From assembly GCA_037178975.1 (NCBI GenBank), contig JASJZH010000001.1:2232001-2296000 (forward strand): a DNA stretch of 64,000 nt, written 5' to 3'. This document shows, piece after piece, positions 1-12,400 of this stretch. The position numbers and the translations under genes were made by a program. Under the pieces are notes generated by a model. The model was not told the DNA's origin, searched no databases, and worked only from the letters and a program-made list of their open reading frames with translations. Source of the DNA: Oscheius tipulae (lineage: Eukaryota > Nematoda > Chromadorea > Rhabditida > Rhabditidae). Every line of letters starts with the position of its first letter. Positions within the stretch are counted from its first letter, which is position 1.

Positions 1-835
1 TGCTTCCACATGTTTCCAAATGAAAGAGCATTGTTTTTAGTACTTCTTGACGCCACAGGCACAAAGAAGTCCCGAAACGCAGGACAATTTAGGAAATAAC
101 TTTGTGTCCGAACGAAAATGCGTACGCAGGGCATTTCCTACAGTATGACAAAATGAATCAAACTTTTTTATTTTTCTGCCGTTTTGGCTCATTTCCTTCA
201 TCCAGTGCAAAACGCTAACATAACATCCCAATTTGACGTATAACATGTACACAAAGGAAAAGGATTACTTTGCCGTGCAAAAATATCAGAAATTCTGAAG
301 GGGAATATCCAAAATATTTTGAAACAAGGTCAAATTAAGAAAACCACTTTATAAGTTAAAACGAACGCTATCTACAGAACAAAAACAAGGAAAACCAACA
401 AAATTAGTGTAAAGGAATGGGGGAAATGAGATAACCGAGAGGAAATGATACCAGTACACAAGTACAAAGCAATTAGTGTTAGCCCGCTATTAGATGATGA
501 TGTTGATGACGAAGGTTACTTGACTAGATTCACGATCCAAATCTCCGACATTCCGAGCATTTTCATGTTGGGACCCTGAAAACGAGGACGTTAAACAGTT
601 TCTAACGCATTTCTGCAGCTGGTAAGAAATGTTTGTTAACAGTTCAGCAGGCGGCCTTCTCGTTTGAATTTTTGGCGCGCTTTTACAAATTTGCCTAAAA
701 TTGGGTTTTCTGACGTAGTTCACTCATTTTCAGAGATTCTTATGTTTGTTGTATACAGCGTGCAAAAGAACCTCCTGAAGCATGAGAAATAGCGGATAAT
801 TTCAGAGATAGTGAAAAAGAACGGCAAGTTATGTA
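1..835. other. Left edge, no gene recognised
   Basis: AT-rich sequence with only short open frames and no protein motif or convincing chain of splice sites that I recognise. The longest minus-strand frame (490-723, 77 codons) has no familiar features. Confidence 0.5.
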
Positions 836-839
836 GACC

Positions 840-1248
840 ACAAAAGAGAGGAGTGTCGAGTCTGGTTCTATTTACATGCGCGCCTATATCTGAGTCCCGT
901 AACGCAACTCCTTTGTCCCGCCGCGTGTGCTACCGTATCTCGGGCTCAGAGGCTCTCCCCAAGTCATCCTCACAGCGTTGACGGGTCTGCCTAAGAGCCT
1001 GTGTCCAGAGGAGCCCATTCTGTCGTCGCCTTAGATCATCTTACGCGACCCAACTCAGCCAGTCTTCCCGCCCATTTTGGCTGACGCCTCCACGCCAGAT
1101 CAAGGACATTGGGCGGCCCTTGTTTCCATAAGGATCCATCAGCCGAGTTGCACGCAGCACTTTGGATTCTGCTCAGGAAACGGTCGTTGACGGTGTCGCT
1201 GGATAAAGGGGATGGAAAGAAGGTCTCGCTTTTCACCAAATAAAACAC
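840..1248 (-). mobile_element. Degraded 3' end of a non-LTR retrotransposon (RTE/Jockey-like)
   Basis: On the minus strand an open frame (1248-1036) ends with RRQPKWAGRLAEL, which resembles the short tail after the reverse-transcriptase domain of many non-LTR elements (pattern R-K-x-W-A-G-H-x-A-R). Beyond its stop, other frames give EWAPLD and then GRPVNAVRMTWGE, resembling the usual W-x-P-L-D and G-R-P-x-x-R-W blocks that follow. The order fits but the frames are broken, so this is a dead fragment. No RT catalytic motif is present. The family assignment is tentative. Confidence 0.4.
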
Positions 1249-1666
1249 ACAATGAGTTTTGAGGTAAAGAGTTACTACGATTACACGATTTTTACATTTT
1301 TTGCCTCCCTAACAGACTAAAGTGGGAGGTTTCATAGAAAGTTTTTTGGTTGATTTACATTTTCTTATGTGCAATATTTTAACCCTCTACCCAATTTTTA
1401 CCCGCTATGAATCTCCCAATGGGGCAAACAAAAACATGGGAAGTTTAACACGATCCTCTTTACCATTATTTCTTCTGCTGCCAATCGGGCAACGTACTAC
1501 TCTACAGGTCATTACTATGAGTGGCTGACTTCAAAAATACGAATAAGAAACTTCAATTGCGAGCCACGAAAACGCATTTTATGTTTGTTTGAAACACACT
1601 AGACACGGTAAAACCTTGGCTTATCATTATGCTACTGTATAACCTAAGCTTCAACTCGAGAACTGC

Positions 1667-4164
1667 TTATTGGAAAACGGCTCTAACCTGATAAAGAGTT
1701 CCCGCTGAGACCATCAGCTTCCCGTTTCCAAATGGCAGCTCGTAGAGTCCGTAAAAGTAGGGCAGCATCCAGTAGACGAGCGGGACGACCACGTAGAACT
1801 GTCCAGCATGGGTGTGGCCTGAGTTGGTATGAATTTTAGTATCAATTTATGACAAAATACCTGAGAGTATGAGATCAATCTGTTCCAGATCAATCTTCGG
1901 AATTTCCGTGATTGTTGCCGGATTGTGAGCCATCAGAATCGTGCTGCTATCTTTCGGACAGTATTTTATGGCTATTGTCGCGTTGGACTCGTGGTTTTTT
2001 ATGCTAAAAACAGACATTTTGTCCAGCCTTAAAAGCAGACAAACCCCATCTTTCCGCTCGAGATGTCGTTAACTCCGGCCAGACAGACTCCTTTGAAGAG
2101 GGTGTGACTGAAAAATAAGCATTACAAGATTGACTATTACCCCCTCGGGGTCTGCGCTAAAACTTTGAAGAGCTGTAACTTTGTTTCGAGGCCGGAAATG
2201 TCTAAACATGATTGAATATTCTTACTCAGCTCAAAAAAAAAAATAACTCTACGAAATGACTAAAAATCTATGAACTCGGATGGAATTGAATCCGGGCCCT
2301 CCCATCCAAAAACTTAGCCACTGCAATCGGCTACGTACAGGGGCAAAGACAAATGAAACATAGAAGTAGAACCTACTTATTGTTCAGAACATGAATTCCC
2401 ATCTTCTTGTACAAGCTGGTCCATTCCATCGCGTCGCCGTAGTAATAGTCGTGATTGCCTGTGACGAAGAAGGTTGGAACTCTCCGGGGAAGCTGCCACA
2501 TTGGCTGGACACGGTCGGCTACCTCACTGACCGGTCCGTCGACCATGTCTCCAACGATTAGGACCGCATCGATATCCAGGGAGAGCAGGCGGTCGACGAC
2601 GTTCGCTACCTGAAAATTCCTGGAGTTTTGACCATGGAGATAGTTGGTACCTGTTCTTTGTAGACACTGGCTCCAGCATGGATGTCGGAAATGACGGCGA
2701 GACGGAGTTGGCCGCGTTCTGCCGAGAGATTCTGAGAAATGGTCTATTATAGACGAGGGGAGCTTTAGCAGTGTCCGCTGTCGGAAAATCGGATTGTTCA
2801 ATGAATGCCTTATATAAAAGTTGAGCTAGCGCAGGTCCTAATGTCCCTCTTTGGAATTGAAGTTACCTGTCGCCATCGATAGGCGGGGTCCAGTCTGAGC
2901 TAGCTATCCGCTCACGGTACGCACTAGGAGTTACAACGCAAAACGCATTTTCGGGAGCCCGCGCTTACAAGCAGGACCATATCTTACCTTAACATGAATC
3001 GTTCGCTCCTTGACCTGTACGAAATCGCATCCAGCCCACATTATGAAGGATAGCAGGAGAGAAATCGTTATCGTGAATCTAAAAAAAACCAGTTCGTGTG
3101 ATTTTTCACGAACAACTAGCCTGATTTGACATCGTCGCTCAAAAATCAACCTCCTCAAGTAGTCGACTTGACTGACCAGGTCTATGAGGTATTTTATGGG
3201 TGGAATTAGCTGGAAATCAAGGCTAAAATATGGTATAATCACAAAAACAACCATGAGATAGGGTCTTGTCGTGTTCACAATCCAAAATCCGAGGACGAAA
3301 GCGAATAAATTGGTCCATACACCGCAGGCGATTGAGGTGAGGTCGAAGAGAAGCCACTGGAGCCACAGCGGCGCGTAGTACATGTAATAGATGAGCTGCG
3401 CGAAGAAGAAAAATACCAATAGGCCTGAGGAGTACCGCTCTCGCCATTTCTGAACAGGTTTTTATGAAAAAGTAGTGTCAACCTACTGATAATATCCACC
3501 TGTCAGCCTTACAATCCTCCTCTATTGGGGTATAGTACGCAAGAAGCTGATGGTAGATGAATATATTGACGAGCGTCATCATGAGTTCTAGTTTGACGAC
3601 AGAAACTACTCGTCGTCTATTGCCGAGCTCGTAGCCGGAGGCGGAACGGACCTTCAATAGGGGGATTGGAGATGTTCTTAACTACTTTTTCAGTTCTCTT
3701 AAAACATTTCCGCAATCTCAAAGCTGTTCGATGGCTACTTCGAACTGACCTATGCAAATTGAAGGAAGCTATTCTCTTGGTTACATGTTACTTCGAATGT
3801 GTCGCAAATCAAATATCCTGTACGGCGCTACAATACTTAGTCGCTTTCGACGATCGAACGGAATTGGAACACAACTATTCTATAATTTTTACGGATGTGA
3901 AGCATTACCATGAGAGCGGCATACTTCAAGCAACGCTCGTAGACTCGAAACTCCCAAGCGCTGATCGAAAGCTACGAGCGTGATAAAAATAGGAAAATCG
4001 TAATTTTGAAGTCATCTTTTTATGACATTTTATCACATATGCCATTCTCTGGAATGATTGGAAAAAAATAAAAAACCCACCCACGGTTCCAGAAACCATG
4101 CTATGGAGAAAAAAGTACAGACGATTCCTACAGAGACTAGCTTTGTCGTCGATATTGAACTCAT
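1667..4164 (-). CDS. TMPPE: Membrane metallophosphoesterase (TMPPE-like)
   Basis: Probable membrane-anchored calcineurin-type phosphoesterase. The start at 4164 follows an ACATTCAG acceptor and opens a hydrophobic segment (MSSISTTKLVSVGIVCTFF). Next comes a multi-pass membrane region (about 3489-3665 and 3000-3440), then the phosphatase domain with all main metal-site motifs in order: SDIH (about 2680), GDMVDG (about 2560), GNHDYYYG (about 2450), the LAGVNDI block (about 2080), MAHNP (about 1930) and SGHTHAGQF (about 1810). Visible introns include 2610-2650 (41 nt), 2113-2376 (mostly a SINE) and one at about 1819-1860. After AGTLYQ the frame stops at 1667. The usual short C-terminal block (G-x-P-M-R-L) is not found, so the 3' end is truncated or the last exon was missed. 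Splicing around 3060-3250 is uncertain. Substrate unknown. Confidence 0.83.
2132..2342 (-). mobile_element. tRNA-derived SINE, copy A
   Basis: Read on the minus strand, a tRNA-like head with a B-box-like GGATTCAATTCC (about 2290) is followed by a body ending in a stretch (about 2245-2150) closely matched at 12885-12985: TTGAGCTGAGTAA..., then ACA-AAGTTACAGCTCTTCA-like sequence. It fills most of one TMPPE-like intron, leaving about 34 nt on the donor side and about 20 nt on the acceptor side. Confidence 0.65.
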
Positions 4165-4359
4165 GGCACTGAATGTGGTATAACTTTTTGCTTACTTTCC
4201 CTGGTAACTCTCCGATAAAACGGTGTCAAAATCGTGCGAAAGAGTTGGAAATAAAGCTTTACATAGATATATAAAACAAAAAGGCGAATCACAGTTTTGG
4301 GAGCAATACTTTAGGGAGAGCACCACTAAATTTGTACAATTTGCGGGAGAAAACAAAAT

Positions 4360-7300
4360 TTAGATGCAGGAAGTGTTGAGGTCGTCGTCCGAATTGCGGT
4401 TGAGACTCTCGATGGCCAGGCGCATCGCGTTGCGCATGTTGTTCAGACAGCGAGCCAGTTTCCTGGAAAAAGGATGATATGTGGCATATTTTTGAATTAC
4501 ATTCGTTCGTTGATTTCGATGAGTCAACTCATGGGTTGACTGATCGAAATTGAGTGACTAGTACGATATTGAATAAGGTCATCTCTCTAACAAAGAAAAC
4601 GAGGACTAAGGTTGAGGATTTTGAAACTCAAATACGCACTTTTCAAGCGGAAGTCATCTGTATTTCGTGAAACTTTGGTAGGCGCATACATTCACACATG
4701 TTGCGCTCAGGCGTACTCTAGAGGACAAAAAAAGATAAGTAAAACCCACTCTTGATCAACACTCCCAATCAGATCTGCTCTAAAGGCGTTCAGCTGGGTC
4801 CTCGTCTGCAGCGACATGTACGAGTCGAGGGTTTCCTCGAGAGCACAGAGGTCAATAACACATTGTTGTCTGGCTGCCGGGCTCTGGGGCGGTGTGGCCT
4901 GGATGTGCTCCAGGAGGGTGTTTATCACCATTTGAACTGTCAGCTGAAGTTTTTTTCTCTTTGGGAGCGGGAAATATAACAAACCTGTATGCAATCCAGG
5001 GTCAATTGCGGAGAATGGAGTTCAAGTTCGGCCTGCTGAAGCACGAAGCACATCATCATCTCCTTCGCGTAATCGGAGACGTCTGGAAAGTTGAAAATAA
5101 AAATGTTAACGACCTGGGAAGGAACAACAGGACTTTTGGACAACGTAATCGGCTCGCTCCATGAACAAACAAACAAATAAACAGAGTTCACCAAAGAAAC
5201 CATCGCGCTTTATATAATAGAGAAAAGATCATTATTTGGCTGCAACAAGCTAGAGTTGTAGCTGGCTTTTTCTGCATCTTCAACAGAAATCTACCCAAAA
5301 GAACGACTGAAAAGACCCACCTTCCTCGGAAATATACTCGTAGTCGCAGCTGTCGACCAGCTCTTGGAACATGTGCAGCTTCATCCGAATGTACATCTCC
5401 TCGATCAGGACCTTCCTGTAGTCTCCTATCACTTTTCTACTGTTCTAAATTTTTTTAGCATAATTTTGTAAGGGAAAAGTCACCTCAAAAATGACGTCAG
5501 CAAACTTGATTTCGCATTCGTCCATTCTCTTGCTTATAGTTTTCAAGGAGGATTCCATGATGTACTCGAGATTACAGATCGAGATCAAGAGTTTTCGCGG
5601 CGTGACTTGTGTATTTTCGTCCTCGACGACTGTTTGGCTTTCCCCCAGTCGAATTGGGACTTTCCGTTGGCCGAGCAATCTGAAAATCGTGTATTTTTAG
5701 GGGGAAAGGACAAAAACTCACATTTCTATGCACTTCTTCACTGAGCGAAGCATATTGACGAAATATTTAATGAGCTCGACCCGGTAGATCTCTTTGGCGA
5801 AGAGACAGCTCTCACTCTGGTAGGCACTCGTCGACAGGGCGTCCTTGATCGAGGTGATGCAGTCACACACCTGGTTTTTTTTTTGTTTAAGACGGGAAAG
5901 AGAGGAGTTTGAGTCAAACTGGCCCATGCAAAAGACATCGAATTAGATCGCTGGACGGAGTAGAACCCGCGTCTCTTGGACCAAAAGCGCGCATCTTAGC
6001 AATACACCATCTTTGGCACAAAGATGAATACGACTCGCGTTCAATAGAAAGAAAATGAAAAAGTACCTCATTTTCGTAGAGATCCGGCAGTGTAGTCTTT
6101 GATAGACCAGTATCGAAGAACTCCTGCTGCCAGTTTTCCTTCTTGTATAGCAGTTGTATCCCTGCAAATGGAGGTATAAAAGTACGTATTTTTTTGGTGA
6201 ATGGCTCGGCTGCTCAGAGGCTTATCTAACGCTGACATGGTATAGATGCTTCAGCTTTTATGACTGAACAGGCTGCAGTAATACTGGTTCATCTACATAG
6301 GCTATATAGGCGGGCAAAAGTACCGTATTTCCGAAGGCCTAAACGCAACTCTAATGCTGCGCACTAGCTTGTTATCATTAGGCGCCAATGGACAGCTTTT
6401 AAACTGTCTCCGTACCTACGTCTATACCTAGGAGTTGGTGCGCATCATTACGTTGCAGGGATACGGTAATTTCACACAGCTCTTTAGGCAAGATTCCTCG
6501 AATTTAGTAGTGGATTGGATGCTAAAATTTTCGAAAGACCCACTCTCTGCTGTCCTCTCCACAGCATTCGCCACCACTTTCATCCTGATCATGTTCGAAA
6601 TCTCTAGTAGGGGCTGGATCTGGGCAGTAGTGAATTGACAGTCGAAGAGCGTGGAGATGAAGGTGCGAATCGTCTTGAGGCAGTTCAACAGGACTGTGCT
6701 CCTCAGTGCCGGACTGACCTGCGGCCATTTCACGAACTTGTCCGCGTACCTAAACGTACATTTTTGTTTGAAAAACAAGAAACCTTACATTCTCGTTTTT
6801 TCTGCCGGCAGAAGCTCAGGTATGAGGGCATTGAGAATTAGCCAGCTGGCAGCATTCAGGGTGTTTGTGAGCATCGCCTAAAGCCTTTTTTCTCAAAACT
6901 TTTAGGCTAAAACCTACATTTATATCATCTTGATGCTGCGTCCAGCGACTGTCCGTCGAGTTGTAGGAATTTGAGAGCTTCCAAAAGGACTGGAGTTTGT
7001 TGCTGAGGATAGTAGTCAGGCTGGCCACGAAATGCTGTCGCTCATCGGTCTCAACGAGATGGAATCCGCCACGACTGCGTGAGGTCGCCGTCTCCATGGC
7101 CTTGTGATGATGGTCGCTTTGGATCTTCCACATGATGTCCTCGAGCCAGCAGTGATAGGCACGAATACATTCCCAGGTCGGGTCCGAGTCGGGCTCGAGG
7201 ATCTGCAAGTGAAGTTTATTGAGAGAAAGGAGGAAGAAAGTCTCTGAAAAAGCTTTCTGCTACAAATACTGGTTCAAAACTCTTTTCCAGCGGAACTTTG

Positions 7301-8930
7301 AACTATCTCTTTCGTTGAGATTACTGCCACTACAGGAACCCCATATTAAAGGATCTACATTCTCACAAGTATGTGATTAAGAAACCGTTTTATCCGCTGA
7401 TCTTCTAGTAAGACTTTGCTTAGGGCTTCCGGATGAATCTGTGAAAGAAGCCAGCAACCGATACCGAAAGATGTTCGTTTGAACTTCAAATATTGGAAAA
7501 CTGTTCGAGTCAGAAGCTAGAGGCTATGGGAAGAAACTACAAACCACTCATGAACATTTTGCATCCAACACAAGATCATACCTTGAGATACTTGATGAGT
7601 TTGCTCTGTTCTTCGTAGCTGGCCGGCGTGTCGATCAGTTTGTGCTTCACCTCCTCCTTGAAATCTTCCATCTTGGAGTCCAGTTCCCGCATCACTGAAT
7701 TGCTTTTTTCCATGAAAAGTGTCTTCAAACATACCTTCTTGGAAGAGCGGGACTGTTGTATTTTTGTAAAGAGCCTTGGCCCTCGTATAGTCGTTCAGAA
7801 TCGTCAGATACTCCCCCTTTTTCATGTTATCGTCAATGCTTTTTGAGAGGAAGAAAATGAATTTGAAGCGGGTGAGCACACCGAGAGCATTCCTGGTTGA
7901 ATCGGCCTTGTCCTTCCGACTCAGAACGTCCTTGAAGACGTTTTCTGCCCTTGCTCTAGCCTCATTGATCCAAATTTCCAATTTATATATGAAAAAAAGG
8001 CAAAAGAACCTCGGTGGCAATGTTTTTAATGACCCGGAACTCGCCATTCTCGTCATTCCTCTCAATCTCGTCATGGAGAGATGCCAGAGTATCGACGCAG
8101 TTGATCAGAGAATAGAGGTTTGACTGAAAACTGGTACTTTGAACGGATTTTTGGCTGCATACCTTGTGCATCTGCTCGTTCTTCTTCACCTCGTCCTGCT
8201 TGGCCAGTTCCATGTTTCTGATGGCTTCGCGCAAGTCCTCGATCCTGAAATTGAACAAGTTTTCTGATAAAACTACCCAAATTACGGTGTCTCACAGTGA
8301 TTTTCGAGCAGATACCACTGTGGATTGAAGCTCTCCATGCGCAGATTGCCAGAGCCGTCCGGGAATTCCTTCTGGAGCAGAGAGGTGTCCATTTTTTTTG
8401 AGGGCATCAGACCGAGAGCGTCGCGATCGTCGTTGGTCTGGGCAACGACTCGCATGGCTTCTCTTCCCGGCACGGTTCGCGATTCGTCGACCCAAACGGC
8501 ACTTTCCTCGAGGGGACCGACTTGGGCGATGAAAATTCTGACAATAGAAATTGTTGAGACAAAAGTGGGAGGGTTACCTGAACTTGACGTGTGAAATTCC
8601 ACGACCGCCGCTCTTCGTAGCAATTTTGACGTCTCCCAAGCCGCGATTCGCCTGTCCGACTCGGGCAATGATCTTGGATGAAGATTTCCATCTGGAATTG
8701 AAATTGTCTCTGGAAAAGTAGGACTCACTTGGCCGTGTGGAGACAATCTGTGCCGCAGATGAAGAGCATGAGCAGATCATCCTGATCTGTGCCGAGATTC
8801 TCACCTCGGATGATTACTTGTGTGCCGGGAGTTCCTAGAAAAGAGGGATATGGCCAGTAAACCAGAAAGAGTTACCTTCAGTTGGAGAGAGACCTGTGAC
8901 TGTCGGCGGTCCTGCTCGCCCTTCCGCCAT
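4360..8930 (-). CDS. sec-5: Exocyst complex component 2 (Sec5)
   Basis: Exocyst subunit that helps tether secretory vesicles to the plasma membrane. About 18 exons give roughly 885 residues, close to family length. The N-terminus (ATG 8930) reads [19 protein letters not shown] and then IIRGENLG: an IPT/TIG domain keeping the Thr and Arg known in mammalian Sec5 to contact Ral GTPase. It continues through [42 protein letters not shown] and TRFKFIF, then the helical exocyst domain ([11 protein letters not shown]) and ends at 4360 (NTSCI). Exons include 8930-8876, 8834-8729, 8691-8578, 8537-8286, 8244-8163, 8123-about 8009, 7735 (3' end), 7694-7582, 7202-6918, 6877-6789 and the last, 4462-4360. 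Oddity: between the exon ending ATE and the one opening [11 protein letters not shown] (about 7980-8010) there is no AG acceptor in the right place; one T fewer in a T7 run would make the frame continuous. Divergent from MFSD13A; 196 nt upstream of the TMPPE-like gene on the same strand. Confidence 0.97.
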
Positions 8931-9464
8931 TTCTGTTCGATCTTATTACCGTCGCCGAGTCTTCTGCAATATTTAGTTCTGTTTCCCACCAAAAGTGTGG
9001 TGAAAAAGAGGAGAAAGACAGGAAAAAAGTAACGAAAATGATGCCCAAAGTTCCATGCATTTCCCACCAAATTGAAAAGACGTGGCGGGACCGCCGCTAA
9101 AAGCCGGGAAATTCAAAAAACTTCCTTGTTTTCGGTTTCCACGCTCGAACATATTTTTGGTCTACTAACTGTTTATCCCCTTGTTTTCAGTCCATTTCGG
9201 CTTGGCAAGTCGCGAAAAATAGTTGAACACAATTGTGTCCTGGCTTTTATCTAGAGGCGCAATCTCATCAAAACGCACTCTTTCACTCTCTAACCAAGTT
9301 GGCAGTGTTCCTTTGTCCTCATCTTTTTTGTTTTTCACTCAATTGCTCTTGTGATCAGTTACTTTCAGGGAGAAGGACGTTAAAAATCTATTTCGGAGAC
9401 CTCTAGGAATGTAAAATGGTCAAGAAAGTTCAGTATTATCCTCTGAGTTCTTCATTAGTTTCAG
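8931..9464. promoter_or_regulatory. Divergent intergenic region between sec-5 and the MFSD13A-like gene
   Basis: About 0.5 kb between the Sec5 start (minus) and the first recognisable exon of the transporter (plus). By position it should carry both promoters and the missing transporter start exon. I see no clear TATA or Inr-type motif; several short frames here look non-coding. Confidence 0.4.
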
Positions 9465-12400
9465 ATTAAAAACCTCCAGCCCACTAGTTGCGATAGCATG
9501 CGGTCAATTTGCACTCGGCCTCAGTCAGGTAAACTTCCTAGAATCGCCAATAGTCTTTGAACTACAGGCCTTTTTCATGTTCTACTACGTGAAAGTATAT
9601 CTGAACGTCTTCCATGTCCAGCAGTATTGGTTCAATCTGGCCCAAGGCCTTTTTATGATCTGGAACGCCATCAATGACCCTCTCTTCGGATATTTTCAAG
9701 TTCCTATCCATTTTTTCCGCTCAAAGGATCGGGTTTAGGACAAGCCAGGCTCATGGTTGAATTCTCGAACCGCCGTCATCAAATTCTTCGCACCATTTCT
9801 GATAATCTCTTTCATTTTCATGTGGTTCCCGTGGTCCACGACCGGCTCCTGGACAGAAGGAGTTCATCTGATCCTATCTCTCTTCTTCTACGACGCCTTT
9901 TTCAGGTGGTTTTACCTACTTTATGAGGGAATGTGTATTTCCAGTGCGATGGGAGTCGCATGGAGTGCTCTTTTTGCAGATACTACCAGGGAACCGCGTC
10001 TTCGCGTGGCTGCCATGAAAGCCAGTCAGATCAGCACTCTGCTCTCCGTCAATGTCATCGCCATCACGGAGAAGCTCAGTCACAGTCTGGAGGTTAGTTT
10101 TCGAGGACGTTTAGCCATCAAATTTAAATATTTTACTTCACTTTTTCATGCTTTTTGAAACGATTTCCCCAGTAGAAAAAATTCACTTTTATCTGATTCA
10201 ATTACAACATGAACTAAATGCAGAAATTCTCTAAAAAATTATTTTTCAGGATATGGACACCTTCCGCATAATCACAATCGTCATTGGCGTATTGGCCTAC
10301 ATCTGCTACTGTGTGACTGGCAGCTATCGAGAAGGCTTGCCCACTGCTTCGAAAGACGATCGTGAATCGCTCATTTCATCGCCAGAAGATTGCGACAAAA
10401 ACAGTCCGAGGTGCTTTTTTTTTAACCCTAGAAGTACAAAAAAGAGCTCCAGCACCTTCGATTTCGCCTGGAAGACGACGAAAGAAATCCTGAAGGAGCG
10501 CGACTTTGCCTCGGTCGTCGCCTGCAATTTCATCCATCAGGCTCGCAGTGTGGCCCATCTGAATTTCGCCTCGACCGCCACGGAAATTCTCATCTCACAA
10601 GAGGTTCTGCCGAAAGGATCCTGGCAGCTGAGCGTCTTCTTCGGGGTCCTAACCCTAGGACCACAGGTATGTAATGCTTTTCTTTCAAAAAAGAGATAGA
10701 AATCTAGATTCTCCTGATCGCCAACGAGCGAATGGTGAACACTTACGGAGCTTATAGGATAATGATGCTCAGCTATCTGTTGTCAGTAGTCTCGGCCGTA
10801 TTCTACTTTTTCGCATCGAATCCCTACGCAGTTATGGTATTCATGCTTCTGGACAGGTACAATTTTTTTTTACTTTACTGAACCGCGTGGACAAATTAAT
10901 TGGCATCATGAGGAGAGAATCGGAACTTGTGTCTAATTCCAAAAATATTCAATGATTTCCCTACGCTCGAATTGCGTGATCCCCCTCGCTGTTGTGGCTT
11001 GTGGCAGGACCAGCTGACCCCTGCCCCCAGCCTATCCTCTCTCGAATTTATTAATTTAATTCTCTTGTTTTTGCTTCGTCAGGCCATTCGCTCTATAAAT
11101 CTCTTCCAAACTAGCCGTCACGGGTTGATACTTCTTCTCAAAGCATTCCAGAACGTTTACCACCGCCTTGTGCTCCAAACGGTTCTTGTTCATTGTCTCA
11201 CTCTTTAATTCACTCGGGATTGTGAGGGTCTCAGCGACGCTCTCAGTCCGAACTGGCTCGGATTTCTGGAAGATCGGCTTCTTGTTAAAAGTCCCTGAAA
11301 CAGTCGTGAATACTGGCCAGGGTCTTGTACTCTGGGTCGCTAGAAGGCACCGCCCCAGTCGGCGGAGGCTCAATCAGTCTGCTGCAACTTTTGGCGCCAT
11401 TTTTGGTCGTCAGACAGCTCTCAGCAAGGTCGCGCTCCTGCAGGCCAGTTCTTTTTCCTGGGCACCTTTCCCGCTCATCCACCAAAACCACGGCACTCAT
11501 TTTCCTCACCAGAGGCCCGATTTGACTCTCCGACGGCTGAGCAGTGCTAGCCATGTTCCCGGTCACCTAGAGACGCCGCTCTCCGGAGCTGGGGCTCGTC
11601 CATGAACCGGGCCAGGGTCTGGTAGTTTGCCTGCTGGCTGGCACACTTGGTCACTGGGATCTTGTCCTCGTTGTGGTTTTCCATTAAAGTGCGTAGTAAA
11701 TGGCCTCGTCTAGGAAGTTCTGCTTATGCAACAGGACAATAGAAAGCTCTTCTTGTTAGTTAAAAAAAGTTATAGTTTGCTATCTGACAGTAATTTGCAA
11801 TCTACAAGTGGATGCCAAAGTTTTGTTGTTGCCAAACATGGAAAGTTGCTCTAATTGCTGAAAGTTAAAAGTTTGTAAATAGTAAAACACTAAGCTGCTT
11901 GGCTCCATCGAAGCCAGAACAAGTACTGGCTGTATGACAGTCGCTATTGCTGCCTGCCGTTGAATCATGACTTTTCGCCGTAGCAGCTCCGCTCCTCCAT
12001 TTACTAACAACCTCAACTCGAGACCGTCGTCGTCTTCCCAGGAAAGAGGCCGTTCTCTGACTCGTCGTCATTCTCTTCTCTCTCATAGCAGCTCCGTCAA
12101 CGAGTACGTGACGAATCTGATGCCAATCGAGACGACGGACTATCTGAAGGAGCGTAACGCGGCTTACCAGGAACAGAAGGCAGCCCCGGACGACAGCAAG
12201 AGAGAGAGTGGAATAAGCGAATGCCCGAGGGCACGCTGATCGTCTACACGGATGGCAGCTACAAGGACGGTCGCTGCGGATTCGGCATCTACATGGGAGA
12301 GGCCCACCCGCTGAACAGATCGCAGAAAATTCTCGAGCCGCCGCACAACAATCAGCGAGCCGAGGTTCTCGCCGTCGTCCAGGCTCTGAAGAACATTCTC

